This document shows, piece by piece, positions 63,609 to 64,000 of a stretch of 64,000 nucleotides of DNA. Made by a program: the position numbers and the translations under genes. The stretch is from a virus, in the IMG/VR virus record IMGVR_UViG_3300037222_000116, positions 1-64,000 of that record; one strand, written 5' to 3'. The notes under the pieces are model-generated. The model made no database searches and had not been told where the DNA came from. It saw nothing but the letters and a program-made list of their open reading frames with translations. The first letter of the stretch is position 1, and each line of letters starts with the position of its first letter.

Positions 63609-63658
63609 GGGAGGGCGAGTGATGCGGGCGGTAGTGACGCCTCGGACCTCGCCCTCCC
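63609..63658 (+). terminator. 11-bp hairpin after the 77-aa gene
   Basis: GGGAGGGCGAG (63609-63619) pairs with CTCGCCCTCCC (63648-63658) around a 28-nt loop, starting eleven bases after the stop. No T-run follows. Confidence 0.5.
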
Positions 63659-63778
63659 ACTTTCTACGCAGCCCCCGACGACGGCGTTCAGGAATCTGTG
63701 GGGCGTTGACTGGTCTACTCCCGCAGCAGCGCACCCGGTCGGCCCGGTTCGCTCGCGTCGGAGGCTGCGTAGAAAGTG
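63658..63778. repeat. 16-bp inverted repeat with 89-bp spacer
   Basis: CACTTTCTACGCAGCC (63658-63673) and its exact complement (63763-63778). The arms begin where the preceding hairpin ends. The region 63599-63834 holds no gene that I can support. Confidence 0.6.
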
Positions 63779-63834
63779 CAGTAAGGCAAGAGCACACCAC
63801 TCGAAGGCGTCATGTACGCCGAAGGAGATAACCC

Positions 63835-64000
63835 ATGAAGCGCGCATTTCGTAACACCAACTTTCGTCCTGATTCACTCGCCCGCATTGCTCAGATGGAT
63901 AGCATTGTCCGCGAGTACGCGAGGCAGAACCTTCGCCTGACAGCCCGCCAGCTCTACTACCAATTCGTCAGCCGCGACTTCATTCCCAACACGCCACGCA
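63835..64000 (+). CDS. N-terminus of a topoisomerase VI-A/Spo11-like family protein (cut by window end)
   Basis: GAAGGAG precedes ATG 63835, and 55 codons are visible before the edge. IVREYARQNLRLTARQLYYQFVSRDFIPN matches the N-terminal segment of Toprim-containing topoisomerase VI-A-like proteins in phages and bacteria (R-Q-L-Y-Y). The catalytic Tyr and Toprim domain lie beyond the window, so the call rests on this segment only. Confidence 0.5.
   Translation, partial: MKRAFRNTNFRPDSLARIAQMDSIVREYARQNLRLTARQLYYQFVSRDFIPNTPR

Noticed and set aside
1-64000. CRISPR arrays, tRNA and rRNA genes
   Set aside because: No regularly spaced 25-40 bp repeats, cloverleaf with CCA-type acceptor, or rRNA-like conserved stretch was seen by eye.

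Overview
The window is about 64 kb of GC-rich, gene-dense DNA (about 109 genes, most overlapping or spaced by a few bases) that reads as part of a double-stranded DNA virus or virus-derived element. Recognisable viral functions are a D5/P4-type primase-helicase, a uracil-DNA-glycosylase/DNA polymerase A fusion, a Sak4-like recombination ATPase followed by a single-strand-binding candidate, a Cas4/RecB-like nuclease, an SNF2-type helicase, ThyX, a phage-type Dam methyltransferase and several peptidoglycan hydrolases. No tRNA, rRNA or CRISPR array was seen. The host cannot be named. A lipoprotein with a Pro-Asp-Met/Leu-rich linker (5933-6481) is of a type I associate with Myxococcota, and the promoters (TTGACN, 16-18 bp, TAnnnT) with many leaderless starts fit a high-GC bacterium.

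Layout. 1-833: three small forward genes plus a truncated one. 849-12611: a mainly leftward virion and lysis block, with two SleB-like hydrolases, a TM plus coiled-coil (holin-like) protein, a dual-specificity phosphatase, four adjacent beta-rich virion candidates (6486-9484), a three-TM protein and small basic Cys proteins. One forward lipoprotein gene is embedded in it. 12778-23000: more virion-like genes on both strands, many with one TM, a His-rich linker, or a polybasic tail. 23-27 kb: leftward Zn-ribbon proteins, DUF3310, ThyX and a Gln-rich scaffold-like protein. 27.3-30.1 kb: a small forward operon. 30.5-34.1 kb: an HTH regulator, an AT-rich repeat-filled origin candidate (31314-31610) and the primase-helicase. 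34.3-47.9 kb: one long forward replication and nucleotide operon. 47.9-51.6 kb: an apparent recombination scar and a glycosyltransferase/methyltransferase pair. 51.6-56.1 kb: a cluster of proteins that share an RRQxLPDLG tail. 56.2-64 kb: forward small basic proteins, a 578-aa peptidoglycan-binding-like protein, an HTH protein, a DUF932-like protein and the start of a topoisomerase-VI-A-like gene cut by the window end.

No terminase, portal, HK97 capsid, tape-measure or tail-fibre gene is visible. Two adjacent small beta-rich proteins (8083-8616 and 8765-9484), the second flanked by perfect GC hairpins, together with many single-TM virion-like proteins, suggest a tailless virus with an internal membrane. 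That is inference.

Three recurring signals cross many genes and are the most novel content. (1) A short tail, R-x-Q-x-L-P-D-L-G followed by arginines, ends or interrupts eight proteins. (2) A [M/I/L]-x-G-[A/S]-[L/R] motif occurs in at least a dozen otherwise unrelated virion-like proteins, often just before a basic stretch, like maturation sites for a viral protease. (3) An 18-bp operator, TGTAGCA-N4-TGCTACA, overlaps the -10 element of at least six and perhaps nine promoters, several of which start transcription almost on the ATG.
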